Both the position numbers and the translations under genes were made by a program. DNA of 64,000 bases from Candidatus Zhuqueibacterota bacterium (GTDB taxonomy: Bacteria; BS750m-G25): NCBI GenBank assembly GCA_016783505.1, contig JADHWK010000007.1, forward strand, positions 1-64,000. The letters run 5' to 3'. Below, one piece after another: positions 51,025 through 60,356 of the stretch. How positions within the stretch are numbered: position 1 is the first letter of the stretch; the number at the start of each line of letters is the position of its first letter. The notes beneath the pieces are model-generated. The model did not search any database and was not told the DNA's origin. It worked only from the letters and a program-made list of their open reading frames with translations.

Positions 51025-51591
51025 ATGTCATCTGATAAGCTTCAAGCAATCATTTCTGAATATCAAATGTTGAGAGAAGAGATCCAGCGGAGATCTACAG
51101 ATCAGATGCATTGTGTTGTAGCTTCTGTTCTCTCAATCGGAGTTTTAATATCTCTCATTGCACAAAATCCCACTAAATATTCACCCGTTCTTATTGTAAT
51201 TCCATGGATTTTAGCGGTTTTTGGAATAATTTGGTTGGATTGTAACTGCAGTATTTTCTTGCTAGGACAATATATAAGAGATGAAATTGAAGGGAAAAAA
51301 TTACCTGCATTGTTGGAATCTTCTGAGATTAACTGGATAGGATGGCAACATTATATTTATAAAAAACGTGAAAAGTGGAAATTTCCATCATATATCGTAT
51401 TTATTTTGCCATTCTTCTATTTTGTTATACCTTCCATCGTTTGTGTAATTGCTTATATAATTCTACGCTTATATGGTATTATTACGATGCCAAAAACAAT
51501 TGAATGGTGCTTTTTAGCAATTGGCATAATCTTTATTATAATATTATTATATAGTTGGTACAAATCATATGAAACCACAAAGGGAAGATAA
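51025..51591 (+). CDS. Small four-helix membrane protein of unknown function
   Basis: A 188-residue protein starting with a polar helix (ISEYQMLREEIQRRSTDQM) and then hydrophobic segments at about 29-46, 53-70, 122-148 and 164-181. The cytoplasmic loop holds LLESSEINWIGWQHYIYKKR. I recognise no family. Similar small membrane proteins occur near mobile elements, and here an IS110-type transposase lies 0.5 kb away. AAAGGAGAT precedes the ATG, four bases after the broken beta-helix frame, and the gene appears intact. Confidence 0.65.
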   Translation: MSSDKLQAIISEYQMLREEIQRRSTDQMHCVVASVLSIGVLISLIAQNPTKYSPVLIVIPWILAVFGIIWLDCNCSIFLLGQYIRDEIEGKKLPALLESSEINWIGWQHYIYKKREKWKFPSYIVFILPFFYFVIPSIVCVIAYIILRLYGIITMPKTIEWCFLAIGIIFIIILLYSWYKSYETTKGR

Positions 51592-52065
51592 AATAAAAAA
51601 GGTGATATAGAACAAATAGAGAGTTATGTCAAATGAGAGCAGCACGGCACAGGCGCATGACACAGCATAAAAGGTTCGTGCCTGATGGCAGTCACCTAAA
51701 TTTTTGCTTCGTAAAAACTTCTTTTATGCTGGATCTATAAAAAGGTAAAAGTCAAGAGAAAAAAATCCCTCTACGCCCTGCCCGTAGGGTCATGGAATTA
51801 GTGTCATCTCGAAATTAGTCGGGATAGGGCTCTGAAACAAAGCAAAGATTTCCGGCTCTTTGATAATCTTTTCAGGGGGAATGCTGCGAACAGATTGGGT
51901 TTTGCCAAGTCGACTGACCGTATATGTTACGAAGGGGTGTCATTCCCGCTTGCGCAGGATGACCATCAATCTATTCAACCTGCCGGAACGGTCTTGGGAA
52001 CTAAACGGTTATCGTATGTATACGGTCGGCCCGAACCCGATAATAAACGTTAGAACGTGCCTCTT
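51592..52065. other. Non-coding region flanking the transposase
   Basis: 474 bases with no supported gene. Short self-complementary pieces occur (for example CCCGCTTGCGCAGG near 51946). The region lies at the 3' side of the minus-strand transposase, where IS1111-type members of the IS110 family keep a structured non-coding end that encodes a guide (bridge) RNA. I cannot demonstrate such an RNA from sequence alone, nor define the element's ends. Confidence 0.4.
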
Positions 52066-53122
52066 TCAGCCGTTATTCGCGCTGTTGTTCGTGATCCAGG
52101 CCGGCTTGATTTTAGTTCCCCGATACAGTTCATTGTTTCGCAGCATAAAGTACACGGCCTTAGCTAGTTTTCTGGCAGTGGCCACAATAGCCTTGCCGTG
52201 TCCTTTAGTGGCCTTTTTATACTCGTAATAGGCCTTCAGTCCCGGATCTTTTCGAATGGCAACGAGGGCAGCCTCAATAAATGCCGTTCTCAGATACTTA
52301 TTGGACTGTTTATTGATTTTTCCTTGATAGAGCTTATCTGCTGATCCCCGGGTGTTGACAGCCAATCCGGCGTATCGGAGAAGGCTCAATTCGTGGGAAT
52401 CGATGGACCTTTACAATCTCGGCGATGATTGTCGAAGCATGTACTACTCCAACCCCGTCAATCGAGTTCAGAAGCGGATAGAAGGGGTGGTTAAGGATAC
52501 GGTTTTTGATCATCTCATAGAGTTCGTCGATGAAAATGGAGAAGGTCTCGATGAGGTTAAGCTGCTTGGCGATGATCTTTCTGATGGGCTCGGGGAAATT
52601 CTGAGCTTCGATCCAGCGGATACCCTTGGAACCGAACACATATTTGTAGAGTCCTTGAAAATTGTACTTATCCAAGTAGGCACGGATGGTGTTTTTGAGG
52701 CTGGTGCGTAGGGTCACTAGCCGATATCGCTGGCGGTTGAGTTCCCGGAGGTGCCGGTACCAAATGTCAGGCACGTAACAGGTTGCAACCATTCCGGCTC
52801 TTGAAAGTTGAGCCAGCATAGCCGAGTCGTACTTGTCATTCTTAGCATGAACCGTTGCAATGGCTCGATTTAGAAAGGGGTTAGCCATTGTGAAGGGGAT
52901 TCTCTTGAGATTGAGATAATCAGCGAGCCAGAAGTAGTTTCGAGTAGCCTCGAAGGTCACATGGATGGGTTCAGCGAAGGAATCGAATAAGACATCCAGT
53001 TCCTCGGGCCGATTGGGGATCTGATGGGTTCCCAGTTTTTTGCCGTCAGAATCGACTACAGAAAGAACAGAGTTCTTTTTGTGCAGATCCAGACCGATTT
53101 GATATTGAATTGAAGAATCCAT
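52066..53122 (-). mobile_element. IS110/IS1111-family transposase, frameshifted
   Basis: On the minus strand the gene starts at the ATG complement of 53120-53122 with AGGAGGTC upstream (an open frame further upstream is not part of it). The N-terminal DEDD RuvC-like domain is clear (YQIGLDLHKKNSVLSVVD, HVTFEATRNYFWLADYL, KNDKYDSAMLAQLSRAGM). The C-terminal Transposase_20 domain begins NSIDGVGVVHASTIIAEI. At about 52385-52395 the frame breaks. The next frame continues LLRYAGLAVNTRGSADKLYQ, then KQSNKYLRTAFIEAAL with the conserved serine region. A single extra base explains the break. It is probably inactive unless this is a sequencing error. No terminal inverted repeats were found. Confidence 0.85.
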
Positions 53123-53249
53123 GTTGACCTCCTTTTGAGACTTGAGTTTATAACTAAGATACAAAATATTCTCTTTCGAGACTACCTTTTTATAATATAA
53201 ACTTTTTACGACATTCATAAATAGAAAACCCAAGGGGGGTGAGAGGATC

Positions 53250-55448
53250 ATGAAAAGGTTATTAATCGTTTCAAACAGGTTGCCAATTACTGTCGAAAAA
53301 AGGAAGGGTAATTTACTTTTTCGGCAGAGCACAGGAGGCCTGGCTACGGGACTAAGGTCATTCTATAGATCATATGACAGCATATGGATAGGATGGTCTG
53401 GAATTACATTAGATAAAATTAGTACCGAAGAAAAGAAGAGTATTGAAACAAAACTGATGTCTGAGTTTAACTGTTACCCGATTTTTCTCTCGCAAAATAA
53501 CATTGAAAAGCACTACCATGGTTTTTGCAACAAAACTATCTGGCCCCTTTTCCACAGTTTCACCCAATATGCAGTTTACGAAAAGGGTTTATGGGAGTCT
53601 TACAGGCAGGCAAATAAACTTTTTTTTGATGCAATTATAGAAAAATCTGAGCCAGATGATATTATCTGGATACATGATTATCATTTAATGCTTCTTCCCA
53701 AACTTTTAAGAGAAAAATTATCGAATGCTTCAATAGGTTTTTTCCTCCATATACCCTTCCCAACCTTTGAAATATTTCGCCTACTTCCATGGCGTAAGGA
53801 AATTTTAGAAGGACTCTTAGGAGCAGATGTTATAGGTTTTCACACCTATGATTATGCACGACATTTCCTCAGTAGTGTGCAGCGTTTGTTAGGATACGAA
53901 TACAGTTGGGGTCAAATTACTGCCTATGATCGTATAATAAATACAGATGTATTTCCAATGGGAATAGACTATCAACTATTTTCAAAAGCTGCTCAGGATC
54001 CAGGAGTACAAAAAGAGGTGACGAAGTTTCGTAAAAAACTTAGCGATCGTAAAATAATTTTATCAATAGACCGCCTAGACTATACAAAAGGGATACCCCA
54101 ACGCTTAGAGGTTTTCGACAACTTTTTGAAAAAAAACCCAGAGTATAAGGAGAAGGTGAGTCTTATTTTGGTTGCAGTTCCTTCACGCACACAGGTAGAA
54201 CATTATAAGTTACTGAAAAAACAGGTAGATGAACTTATCGGCAAGATTAATGGAGAACATGGAACGATTGGGTGGGTTCCCGTCCTGTATCTCTACCGCT
54301 CTCTACCCTTTTCCAGCCTTGCTGCTTTGTACAGTATTGCTGATATTGCCATTGTCACCCCTCTAAGAGATGGTATGAATCTCATAGCAAAAGAATATAT
54401 CGCAACTAAGGCAGATGGAAAAGGGGTCTTGATATTAAGTGAAATGGCTGGAGCATCAAATGAGTTGGGTGAGGCAATCATAGTAAACCCTAACAACAGC
54501 AATGAGATGCTAGAGGCATTAGAAAAAGCCCTGATGATGCCGGAAAAGAAACAGATAGAACACAATAAGCCAATGCAAGAACGCCTCAAACGGTATAGTG
54601 TGGTGAGATGGGCAGAAGAGTTTATAGATAGATTGCTATACACCAAAAAACTTCAGAGTGAGATGTATACGAAGATGCTAACTTATGAAGTCAGATGGAA
54701 ATTGGTTAGCGATTATCGTAAAAGCAAGAGGCGGCTTTTACTATTTGATTATGATGGAACTCTTGTCCCTTTTTTTGGTAAACCTGAAGAGGCAAAACCC
54801 AGCAATGAGATTTTAAAATTACTCAAAAAACTCGCTGAAGATCAAAAAAATGAAGTGGTTCTCATAAGTGGACGTGACAAAGATACTTTAGAATCTTGGT
54901 TTGGCAACTTAAATCTGAGTCTTGTGGCTGAATATGGTGTGTGGCTAAAAGAATCTGTCCGTCCGCCAGGCGGGAAAGAGTGGGAATTAATAGAACCCCT
55001 GACTTCCGATTGGAAGGAAAAGATACGACCAATCCTTGAACTGCATGTAGATAGAACCCCTGGTTCTTTTATTGAAGAGAAAAATTTTTCCCTTGCCTGG
55101 CACTATCGAAAAGCCGATCTAGGATTAAGTTTAATGAGGGCAAGGGAGTTAATGGATAATCTCATAAATCTCACAGCCAATCTTAACCTTGAGGTTCTGG
55201 AGGGGAACAAAGTAATTGAAGTAAAGAATGCTGGTATAAACAAGAGCCGGGTTACGTTAAGATGGATTTCAAAGAAAAGTTGGGACTTTATCTTGGCGGT
55301 CGGTGACGATTGGACTGATGAAGATATTTTTGCTGTGTTACCGGATGAAGCTTATTCATTAAAAGTTGGTTTAACCCCTACGAAGGCAAAGTTCAATCTT
55401 AATTCAGTAATGGATGTAAGATTATTACTAAAAGATCTGGGGAGGTGA
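53250..55448 (+). CDS. otsA: Fused trehalose-6-phosphate synthase/phosphatase (OtsA-OtsB)
   Basis: A 732-residue bifunctional enzyme making trehalose from UDP-glucose and glucose-6-phosphate. Residues 1-470 are a GT20 synthase: LIVSNRLPITVEKRKGNLL, IWIHDYHLMLLPKLLRE, GFFLHIPFPTFEIFRLLPWR, DRLDYTKGIPQRLEVF and TPLRDGMNLIAKEYIATK. Residues 485-732 are a HAD phosphatase: LLLFDYDGTLVPFFGKPEEA, VVLISGRDKDTLESWF and VGDDWTDEDIFAVLP. Both halves look complete. The gene is AT-rich and follows the transposase by 127 bases. TreT follows after 4 bases. Confidence 0.95.
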   Translation: MKRLLIVSNRLPITVEKRKGNLLFRQSTGGLATGLRSFYRSYDSIWIGWSGITLDKISTEEKKSIETKLMSEFNCYPIFLSQNNIEKHYHGFCNKTIWPLFHSFTQYAVYEKGLWESYRQANKLFFDAIIEKSEPDDIIWIHDYHLMLLPKLLREKLSNASIGFFLHIPFPTFEIFRLLPWRKEILEGLLGADVIGFHTYDYARHFLSSVQRLLGYEYSWGQITAYDRIINTDVFPMGIDYQLFSKAAQDPGVQKEVTKFRKKLSDRKIILSIDRLDYTKGIPQRLEVFDNFLKKNPEYKEKVSLILVAVPSRTQVEHYKLLKKQVDELIGKINGEHGTIGWVPVLYLYRSLPFSSLAALYSIADIAIVTPLRDGMNLIAKEYIATKADGKGVLILSEMAGASNELGEAIIVNPNNSNEMLEALEKALMMPEKKQIEHNKPMQERLKRYSVVRWAEEFIDRLLYTKKLQSEMYTKMLTYEVRWKLVSDYRKSKRRLLLFDYDGTLVPFFGKPEEAKPSNEILKLLKKLAEDQKNEVVLISGRDKDTLESWFGNLNLSLVAEYGVWLKESVRPPGGKEWELIEPLTSDWKEKIRPILELHVDRTPGSFIEEKNFSLAWHYRKADLGLSLMRARELMDNLINLTANLNLEVLEGNKVIEVKNAGINKSRVTLRWISKKSWDFILAVGDDWTDEDIFAVLPDEAYSLKVGLTPTKAKFNLNSVMDVRLLLKDLGR

Positions 55449-55452
55449 CAAA

Positions 55453-56661
55453 ATGCATAGTTTGGAAGATTATTATGAAATTGTAGGTGATAGGGTTATA
55501 TCTGAGATACACAAGAGGGCGAGAAGGCTTTTTGGAAAGCATATATTACACGTTAATTCTACATATCAGGGCGGCGGTGTTGCCGAAATGCTGGCATCCC
55601 TTGTGCCTCTCATGAATGACGTAGGGATTGACACCGGCTGGAGAATATTCCATGGAAACCCTGATTTTTTTACAATCACCAAAAAATTTCACAACGCACT
55701 TCAGGGCGATAAGATTAATTTGTCCGAGATAAAAAAACGCTTGTATTTCCTGGCCAATGAAGATTTTTCTGTCTATACACACTTAGATCACGATTATATA
55801 ATCATCCACGATCCACAACCCCTACCTTTAATAAAATATTATAAGAAAGGTCAGCCATGGATTTGGCGGTGCCATGTAGATTTATCGCATCCCAATAAAG
55901 AACTATGGGAATTTCTTACAAGGTTCATTCTTAAGTATGACATGATTATTATTTCAAACGAAAAATATAAGAGAGAAGGCCTACCGGTAGAACAAAGGAT
56001 TATTTATCCTGTTATCGATCCTCTATCTCCTAAAAATATGGAAATATCCGACACAACGATTTCAAAATATCTTAAAAAGTTTGGTGTTCCTACAGATAAA
56101 CCGATCATAACTCAGATATCGAGATTTGATAAGTGGAAAGATCCGGTAGGTGTAACAGAAGCATTTAAAATTGTTAAGAAACATGTAGATTGTAGATTAG
56201 TATTATGTGGAAGTATGGCCACCGATGACCCAGAAGGCTACCAGATTTATGAGAAGGTAAAAAGAAAGGTTGAAAAATTTATTGCCAATAACGATGTAAT
56301 TCTTATAACTACCGAGAACAACATTCTTGTAAACGCTTTACAGCGCAGTTCTGCAGTAATAATACAAAAGTCTATAAGGGAGGGCTTCGGGCTTACGGTA
56401 ACTGAGGCGCTTTGGAAGGCAAGACCTGTCGTGGCTTCAAATGTAGGGGGGATTCCTCTTCAAATAAAGGATGGAGAAAATGGATTTTTGCTTGATCCTT
56501 ACAACACAAAAGGTTTTGCTCAGATGATTGTTCAAATATTGCAAAATCCCAGACTGGCAGAGAAGATGGGTAAAGAAGGTAAGGAAATTGTCAGGAAAGA
56601 ATTTCTCATAACAAGGCTTTTGTCAGACTATTTAGATTTATTTAATGATATGGAAAAATGA
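55453..56661 (+). CDS. treT: Trehalose glycosyltransferring synthase (TreT)
   Basis: A 402-residue GT4 enzyme that joins NDP-glucose and glucose directly to trehalose, reversibly. ARRLFGKHILHVNSTYQGGG, then VAEMLASLVPLMNDVGIDTG, WRIFHGNPDFFTITKKFHN, and the CHVDLSHPN motif are diagnostic of TreT. The catalytic half has RFDKWKDPVGVTEAFKIVKK, SIREGFGLTVTEALWKARPV and ASNVGGIPLQIKDGENGFLL. It begins four bases after otsAB, with GGGGAGG, so the two trehalose routes are one operon. Confidence 0.94.
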   Translation: MHSLEDYYEIVGDRVISEIHKRARRLFGKHILHVNSTYQGGGVAEMLASLVPLMNDVGIDTGWRIFHGNPDFFTITKKFHNALQGDKINLSEIKKRLYFLANEDFSVYTHLDHDYIIIHDPQPLPLIKYYKKGQPWIWRCHVDLSHPNKELWEFLTRFILKYDMIIISNEKYKREGLPVEQRIIYPVIDPLSPKNMEISDTTISKYLKKFGVPTDKPIITQISRFDKWKDPVGVTEAFKIVKKHVDCRLVLCGSMATDDPEGYQIYEKVKRKVEKFIANNDVILITTENNILVNALQRSSAVIIQKSIREGFGLTVTEALWKARPVVASNVGGIPLQIKDGENGFLLDPYNTKGFAQMIVQILQNPRLAEKMGKEGKEIVRKEFLITRLLSDYLDLFNDMEK

Positions 56662-56830
56662 ACGACGTATAACAGTGGATAAGAGAGGAATCAAAGATTT
56701 CTCTAAATTGTCTTCTCTAACCTCTTTTATTCACAACCCGTTATATGAAATTGCGGTTCTTTAAATGCTTTTCAAAGGTAGTGGGGTTAAATAAGTAGAA
56801 GAGGCAAGCAAGAAATTTATGATATTTTAC

Positions 56831-57094
56831 TCCCACCTCTCTTCTACTGTTTATACCAGTGTAAAGGACAGCGGTGTCCTATTAACTATACGTTATCTTT
56901 ATGAGCCTCGACGTCGTCGTAGCACCGAATAGGCAATCTGGGAAGATATTTTACAAGAGTTCTCCAAAGGTGCAGATATAGATTTCGCATATCCTACACA
57001 ACGGTTCTATAATAATCGACTCGAGGTAAAGGCTGGGATTAGACCTTTCTCCGGGGAAGAGAATACAAAAACATCCGGAAATAAGCCAAAGTAG
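56831..57094 (+). pseudogene. Remnant of a small-conductance mechanosensitive channel (MscS type)
   Basis: A frame without a start reads VKDSGVLLTIRYLYEPRRRR, STE, a TAG stop at 56930, then AIWEDILQEFSKGADIDFAY, PTQRFYNNRLE before a final stop. This is the cytoplasmic C-terminal part of MscS-type channels (RYLxDPRRRR and ADIDFAYPTxRFYN). The membrane domain is missing entirely. The rest of the 693-base gap (56662-57354) shows no gene. An osmotic safety-valve gene has therefore decayed beside the compatible-solute genes. Confidence 0.75.
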
Positions 57095-57250
57095 CTCACA
57101 ATATAACTGTTAAGACGTCAGTCTTTTATAAAATCCTAAGGATTAAATCCAACGGATTAAACTGAAAAAATGAGAGGCATTCAGTCATTTTGAAAATACA
57201 CCCACTACTAGTTTGTGCTACAGTAGATGAAAACAATGGATTTATGTTAT

Positions 57251-57270
57251 TCGGTCAGGCGCCCGATTGA
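57251..57270. repeat. GGCGCC palindrome family, copy 6
   Basis: TCGGTCAGGCGCCCGATTGA, one base different from copies 1 and 3. Confidence 0.8.
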
Positions 57271-57354
57271 TTTCGATATTCGAATTTCGGATTTACTTAT
57301 GATTACCACAAAAACCCTGAAAGAGGGGAAATTTTAACCTAATGTCCTGAGCCA

Positions 57355-59106
57355 ATGAGCCGTTCAAGGATTCTTCACTTTGGGATCTGGCACTATCACC
57401 TGAAACCGGGGGGGGTGCGGACCGTCATCGAGAACACCCTAAAGGCGCTGACCTACCTAAATGATTACCACGGGGTGTCCGTGGAAATTTTCAGCGGGGA
57501 TGACAGGGGAGTAGAATTCGATAAGGATAGGGTGGAAGAAGGATCGAGGTCGGGGCTCTCCATCACCGTCAGGACCATCCGTATTCCTGAATTGAGTTAT
57601 TCTGACCGCCTCTACGAAAGCAGGGGACAACTTAAGGCCACCGCCAAGGGAATAAGGGATACTATGATAAGGAGTATGTCCCTGAATCACTGTGACCAGG
57701 ATAATCCCTATATTTTAAACTCCCATAATCTGGCCCTGGGAAAGAACCCTGCCGCCTCCTGGGCGTTGAAATTATTGGCGGAATGGGCTTTAGTCCATAA
57801 AAAACCCCTTTGGGTCCTTAATCAGGTCCATGATTTTGCCGAAAATAACCGCCCCGACCGCCTTCGGGTGCTGCAAAATTGTACGGGAACCAGGGATAAT
57901 CGGTTTGCCGCCGGACTGATCTATCCCAACCTGCCCGGGGTGCTTTACGCCGTTCTTACCAGGGCTGACCGGGATAATCTAATCCAGGTGGGACTGGACC
58001 CCCAAAGGCTTTTCGTCCTTCCTAATTCAATAAATATTCTGCCTTTTGAAAGTGGGCTTTCCCAGACGGAACTGGAAGTTAAAGGGGAACTCCTCCGCCG
58101 AATAAGCCGTTATGCCAGAGAACAGGACTTTGTCTTCGATCCAGAATCCCCCATTTTGCTCTCCCCCATGAAGATCATGCGCAGAAAAAACTCCCTGGAA
58201 TCGGTGTTGATTTTAATCCTCCTGAACGCCCTGGGAGAAGGATATCAGTTGCTGTTGTCTCTGGGCGCTCAGTCACCCCATGACTTAAAATACGGAAATC
58301 ACTTAAAGCAATTCATTAGGAAATATCGGTTGCCGATAACGGTTGGATTCGGGGACGAATTTATTCTGTCTGGCAAGCAGAGACTGGTGAGGAACGGCCG
58401 CATCCTTCAATTTTCCCTGTTTGACCTTTACGCAATTTCCACGGGTGTGATTACCACTTCGATTATGGAAGGATTCGGGCTGGGTTTTCTGGAGGGCTGG
58501 CTGTTGGGTCTTCCGGTGGTGGGCCGCAGGATCCCGGGGGTCATCGAGGAATTTGAGCGGGCCGGTTTGGATTTCGGTCATCTTTACGATAGGGTGGAGG
58601 TTAGGGTTGAATGGCTCGATGGGGGGCTTGCTGGGCTGATAGAGATATTTCGCCTGAAATTAAACAAGCAGCGGCGGCAGCAGGGCCTGGCCCCGTTAAT
58701 CCCGGCTGAGATTGAGAGGAGATTCCGGGCGAGAAAGATATTTATTTCAGCGGGGAGGAAATGCATTGACTTTACTGAATTGGATCCCCCCAAGCAGTTG
58801 GCACTTATGGCAAAGATTATGAAAAATAGGAGGCTTTTGGACGAATTGTTGTATCTGAACCAAAAGATTAAATCTATACCAGAGCTCGTGGGCGGCGGCT
58901 CAAGAAAGTTGATAAAAAGAAATCGAGAGGCTATAGTTAAAAATTACTCAACCCGAGCAAAAGCGAATAGGTTAAAGCAGATTATTCGCCAGGGTAATAA
59001 ATTGTACCGAGAACCTATGGAAGCCAGGCAGGCACAAAAGGAAATTTCCAACCGGGGGCTCATCGAAAAATACCTTTCTGTTGAGCAAATAAACCTTTTA
59101 TATTAA
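57355..59106 (+). CDS. GT4-like glycosyltransferase of the glycerate-sugar cluster (paralogue 1)
   Basis: A 583-residue GT-B glycosyltransferase. The N-terminus has ILHFGIWHYHLKPGGVRTVI (acceptor loop) and SHNLALGKNPAASWALKLLA. The donor half has SPMKIMRRKNSLESVLILIL, YRLPITVGFGDEFI and GVITTSIMEGFGLGFLEGWL with the EX7E signature, then GLPVVGRRIPGVIEEF. The C-terminal 150 residues are helical and unlike standard GT4. A related gene lies at 62872. It begins the block leading to the GT81 gene, 14 bases away. Donor and acceptor are unknown; transfer onto a glucosylglycerate is my inference. Confidence 0.8.
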   Translation: MSRSRILHFGIWHYHLKPGGVRTVIENTLKALTYLNDYHGVSVEIFSGDDRGVEFDKDRVEEGSRSGLSITVRTIRIPELSYSDRLYESRGQLKATAKGIRDTMIRSMSLNHCDQDNPYILNSHNLALGKNPAASWALKLLAEWALVHKKPLWVLNQVHDFAENNRPDRLRVLQNCTGTRDNRFAAGLIYPNLPGVLYAVLTRADRDNLIQVGLDPQRLFVLPNSINILPFESGLSQTELEVKGELLRRISRYAREQDFVFDPESPILLSPMKIMRRKNSLESVLILILLNALGEGYQLLLSLGAQSPHDLKYGNHLKQFIRKYRLPITVGFGDEFILSGKQRLVRNGRILQFSLFDLYAISTGVITTSIMEGFGLGFLEGWLLGLPVVGRRIPGVIEEFERAGLDFGHLYDRVEVRVEWLDGGLAGLIEIFRLKLNKQRRQQGLAPLIPAEIERRFRARKIFISAGRKCIDFTELDPPKQLALMAKIMKNRRLLDELLYLNQKIKSIPELVGGGSRKLIKRNREAIVKNYSTRAKANRLKQIIRQGNKLYREPMEARQAQKEISNRGLIEKYLSVEQINLLY

Positions 59107-59120
59107 CAGGAGATACCTAA

Positions 59121-60344
59121 ATGGGTGATTTCTATCAACACGGGGTGGTGGCCACCCTGCATCGGTTGGGCAGGCAGAAGTTGGAGGAATTGGAGAAAAA
59201 GCTGATGAAACTTTCCGAGCGCCGTGCTATAGTCCTGATTCTTCCGATCATCCCAAGGGATCTTGAGGCTGAGCCGTTTATGAAGATCGTCGAGGAATTA
59301 AGAGGGGCTAATTATCTCCATGAGATTGTGATTGCCCTGGGGAGGACGACCCAAAAGGAGCATTTTATTGAAGCCAAGAAGAAAGTTTCGGATTTGCCCC
59401 AGAAGGTCACTATTCTCTGGACCAGCGGGTCGAGGCTGGATGATCTCTATCACCTCCTAAAGATTAACCACTTAGAAGTGGGACCCGATGGGAAGGGACG
59501 GTCTACCTGGGTGGCTTACGGCTACGTTCTGTCTAAAGATGAATGCGGTATAATCGTCCAACATGACTGCGACATCGTGAATTACAACAGGGAGCTTTTG
59601 GCCCGGCTTTGCTATCCGCTGGTTAACCAGGACCTGGATTTCAAGTTTTGCAAGGGTTATTATCCCCGGGTCACCGACCGCTTTTACGGAAGGGTTACCC
59701 GGCTATTTGTTACCCCTTTGATCAGGTCATTGATGAAGATGGTTGGATACCATCCGTTTTTAGTTTACTTGGATAACTTCCGTTATCCCCTCTCCGGGGA
59801 GTTCTCAATGACCGTAGATCTGGCCCGCACCAACCGGGTGCCCGGGGACTGGGGGTTGGAAATCGGAACATTGGCGGAAATTTATCGCAACTGCCATCTG
59901 AAGCGGGTCTGTCAGGTTGATCTCGCCGATACCTATGAGCATAAACATCAGCCCCTGTCTAATCATGACCCGAGCAAAGGATTGATGAAGATGAGCATTG
60001 ACATAGGGAAGGTCTTTTTCCGAACCCTCAGTAGCGAGGGTGTGATATTTACCGATGAATTCTTTAAAAACCTGACCGCCGCTTTCCTGCGCACGGCTCA
60101 GGACACCCTGAAGCAATACGAGGCCGATGCCGCCATCAATGGGCTCTATTTCGACCGGCATCAGGAAGGGCAGGCGGTAGAAACCTTTACTAGAAGTATC
60201 CAGTTCGCCAGTGAGGAATTTTTAAAGGACCCGCTAGGGGTGCCCCAGATCCCCAACTGGAGCCGGGTAATATCGGCGATTCCTGAGATTTTATACCTTC
60301 TGGCAGATGCCGTAGAAGAGGATAGTAGGAAAATCAGAGCGTGA
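59121..60344 (+). CDS. Glucosyl-3-phosphoglycerate synthase-like glycosyltransferase (GT81)
   Basis: A 407-residue GT-A enzyme resembling GpgS proteins, which join NDP-glucose and 3-phosphoglycerate. Motifs: MGDFYQHGVVATLHRLGRQK, LTRSGSRLDDLYHLL-type (TSGSRLDDLYHLLKI), DGKGRSTWVAYGYVLSKDEC, IIVQHDCDIVNYNRELLARL with the metal-binding D-C-D, and FKFCKGYYPRVTDRFYGRV. EHKHQPLSNHDPSKGLMKM is the acceptor-side region. The product would be glucosyl-3-phosphoglycerate, the precursor of glucosylglycerate. No GpgP phosphatase is adjacent in the window. Mannosyl-3-phosphoglycerate synthase activity is the main alternative. Confidence 0.83.
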   Translation: MGDFYQHGVVATLHRLGRQKLEELEKKLMKLSERRAIVLILPIIPRDLEAEPFMKIVEELRGANYLHEIVIALGRTTQKEHFIEAKKKVSDLPQKVTILWTSGSRLDDLYHLLKINHLEVGPDGKGRSTWVAYGYVLSKDECGIIVQHDCDIVNYNRELLARLCYPLVNQDLDFKFCKGYYPRVTDRFYGRVTRLFVTPLIRSLMKMVGYHPFLVYLDNFRYPLSGEFSMTVDLARTNRVPGDWGLEIGTLAEIYRNCHLKRVCQVDLADTYEHKHQPLSNHDPSKGLMKMSIDIGKVFFRTLSSEGVIFTDEFFKNLTAAFLRTAQDTLKQYEADAAINGLYFDRHQEGQAVETFTRSIQFASEEFLKDPLGVPQIPNWSRVISAIPEILYLLADAVEEDSRKIRA

Positions 60345-60356
60345 GGAGGAAAAACG

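Noticed and set aside
52352-52711. Plus-strand 119-codon frame across the transposase
   Set aside because: Antisense to a clear IS110-type coding region, with no independent evidence.
53123-53332. N-terminal extension of the transposase frame into otsA
   Set aside because: The true start at 53122 has a strong ribosome site and matches the family start; the extension overlaps otsA on the other strand.
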